Part shown: in pieces, positions 63,615-64,000 of the stretch | Layout: every line of letters begins with the position of its first letter | How positions within the stretch are numbered: the first letter of the stretch is position 1 | Assembly (NCBI RefSeq): GCF_028288465.1 | Contig: NZ_JAQBNR010000048.1 | Coordinates: forward strand, 56,325 to 120,324 | Source: Ferruginibacter sp. | GTDB lineage: Bacteria > Bacteroidota > Bacteroidia > Chitinophagales > Chitinophagaceae | DNA: 64,000 nucleotides | Reading direction: 5' to 3' | The notes under the pieces: model-generated | What the model saw: the letters and a program-made list of their open reading frames with translations, nothing else | Told to the model about the DNA's origin: nothing | Database searches by the model: none | Translations under genes and position numbers: made by a program

Positions 63615-63647
63615 CCACCCGTAAAAACTATATAATTTTAACCCATT

Positions 63648-64000
63648 ATGGCCAAACCATCTATCCCCCAGGGCACCCGGGACTTTTCAGCAGATACCGT
63701 TCGCAAACGCAATTATATTTTCAACACCATCCGCAACGTATTTGAATTATATGGGTTTGAACCATTGGAAACACCCGCGATGGAAAACCTGGATACACTC
63801 ATGGGCAAGTATGGTGAAGAAGGAGATAAACTAATTTTTAAAATTCTCAATAACGGCATCAGCGACCCGAAAAATATTGATAAATCAAAAGCTGGTTTTG
63901 AAAAAGTATTGGAAGGAAAAAGCAGCAGTGACCTTACTGAACGGGCACTGAAGTATGACCTTACCATTCCCTTTGCGAGACATGTGGCCATGAATCACGG
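63648..64000 (+). CDS. hisS: Histidyl-tRNA synthetase, N-terminal part only
   Basis: The first 117 codons are in the window and the frame continues off the end. The N-terminus has the class II HisS pattern SIPQGTRDFSADTVRKRNYI, motif 1-like YGFEPLETPAMENLDTLMGKYGEEGDKLIFKIL (shown by position: about 35-67) and the beginning of motif 2, RALKYDLTIPFARHVA. It charges tRNA-His. The ATG at 63648 fits the family start. Confidence 0.95.
   Translation, partial: MAKPSIPQGTRDFSADTVRKRNYIFNTIRNVFELYGFEPLETPAMENLDTLMGKYGEEGDKLIFKILNNGISDPKNIDKSKAGFEKVLEGKSSSDLTERALKYDLTIPFARHVAMNH

Noticed and set aside
1..64000. tRNA or rRNA genes
   Set aside because: I searched the gaps by eye for cloverleaf arms and conserved loops and saw none; a dedicated tRNA search was not possible.
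1..64000. Prophage, insertion sequence or defence island
   Set aside because: No transposase, integrase, nuclease-toxin or phage structural protein was seen; gene order and composition look like ordinary chromosome.

Overview
The window looks like a chromosomal segment of a Bacteroidota bacterium, most likely a Chitinophagaceae-type aerobe. This is an inference from several things seen in the sequence. There are PKD/SBBP-type secreted proteins, several ExbD and TonB paralogues, a glycosidase and Tat-type Gfo/Idh/MocA gene set, and almost no Shine-Dalgarno sequences. Bacteroidota-style TAnnTTTG promoter elements are present, and the NuoG subunit is short. No tRNA, rRNA, CRISPR array, phage or insertion sequence was seen. 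The window opens inside one gene (a large PKD protein) and closes inside another (hisS).

Layout. Positions 1-7250 (minus strand) hold the PKD/SBBP exported protein, recG, an RhlE-type DEAD-box helicase and a small hypothetical. Positions 7729-11629 (plus) form a glycerol operon, glpK-glpD-glpF, closed by a strong terminator. Positions 11937-14362 (plus) are a two-gene envelope module of unknown function. Positions 14396-16696 (minus) encode a kinase/class III aminotransferase-fold fusion. Positions 16758-25508 are a sugar/inositol locus: GH2 beta-galactosidase, Tat-exported oxidoreductase, sodium/solute symporter and myo-inositol oxygenase on the minus strand, and a divergent LacI regulator with a perfect 18-bp palindrome in the shared promoter region. 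Positions 25599-30374 (minus) carry leuC-leuD-cimA-leuB; the synthase resembles citramalate synthase more than LeuA, so these genes probably feed isoleucine and leucine synthesis. Positions 30781-37450 (plus) hold a FadR/GntR regulator and an OMF-RND-MFP efflux set. Positions 37495-44220 (minus) hold mnmE, an ExbB-ExbD-ExbD-TonB-ExbD energy-transduction cluster and an ABC permease. Positions 44381-58953 (minus) are a complete 14-subunit complex I operon (nuoA to nuoN), interrupted between nuoE and nuoF by two small unrelated genes. Positions 59058-62898 (minus) are a TonB/small membrane protein/PstS-like lipoprotein/TPR cluster. The window ends with a low-molecular-weight phosphatase and hisS (plus).

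The best leads lie partly between genes. One is a 59-bp dispersed repeat at 5463-5521 and 52007-52065 (about 85% identity, 25 identical core bases). A second is a set of short direct-repeat tracts and GC-rich hairpins placed in operon gaps, often touching start or stop codons. A third is TAnnTTTG elements only 3-4 bases from ATG, which imply leaderless or nearly leaderless transcripts. Protein-level leads are the cimA assignment, the kinase-aminotransferase fusion, the two-gene envelope module at 11937-14362, and the guest genes inside the nuo operon.
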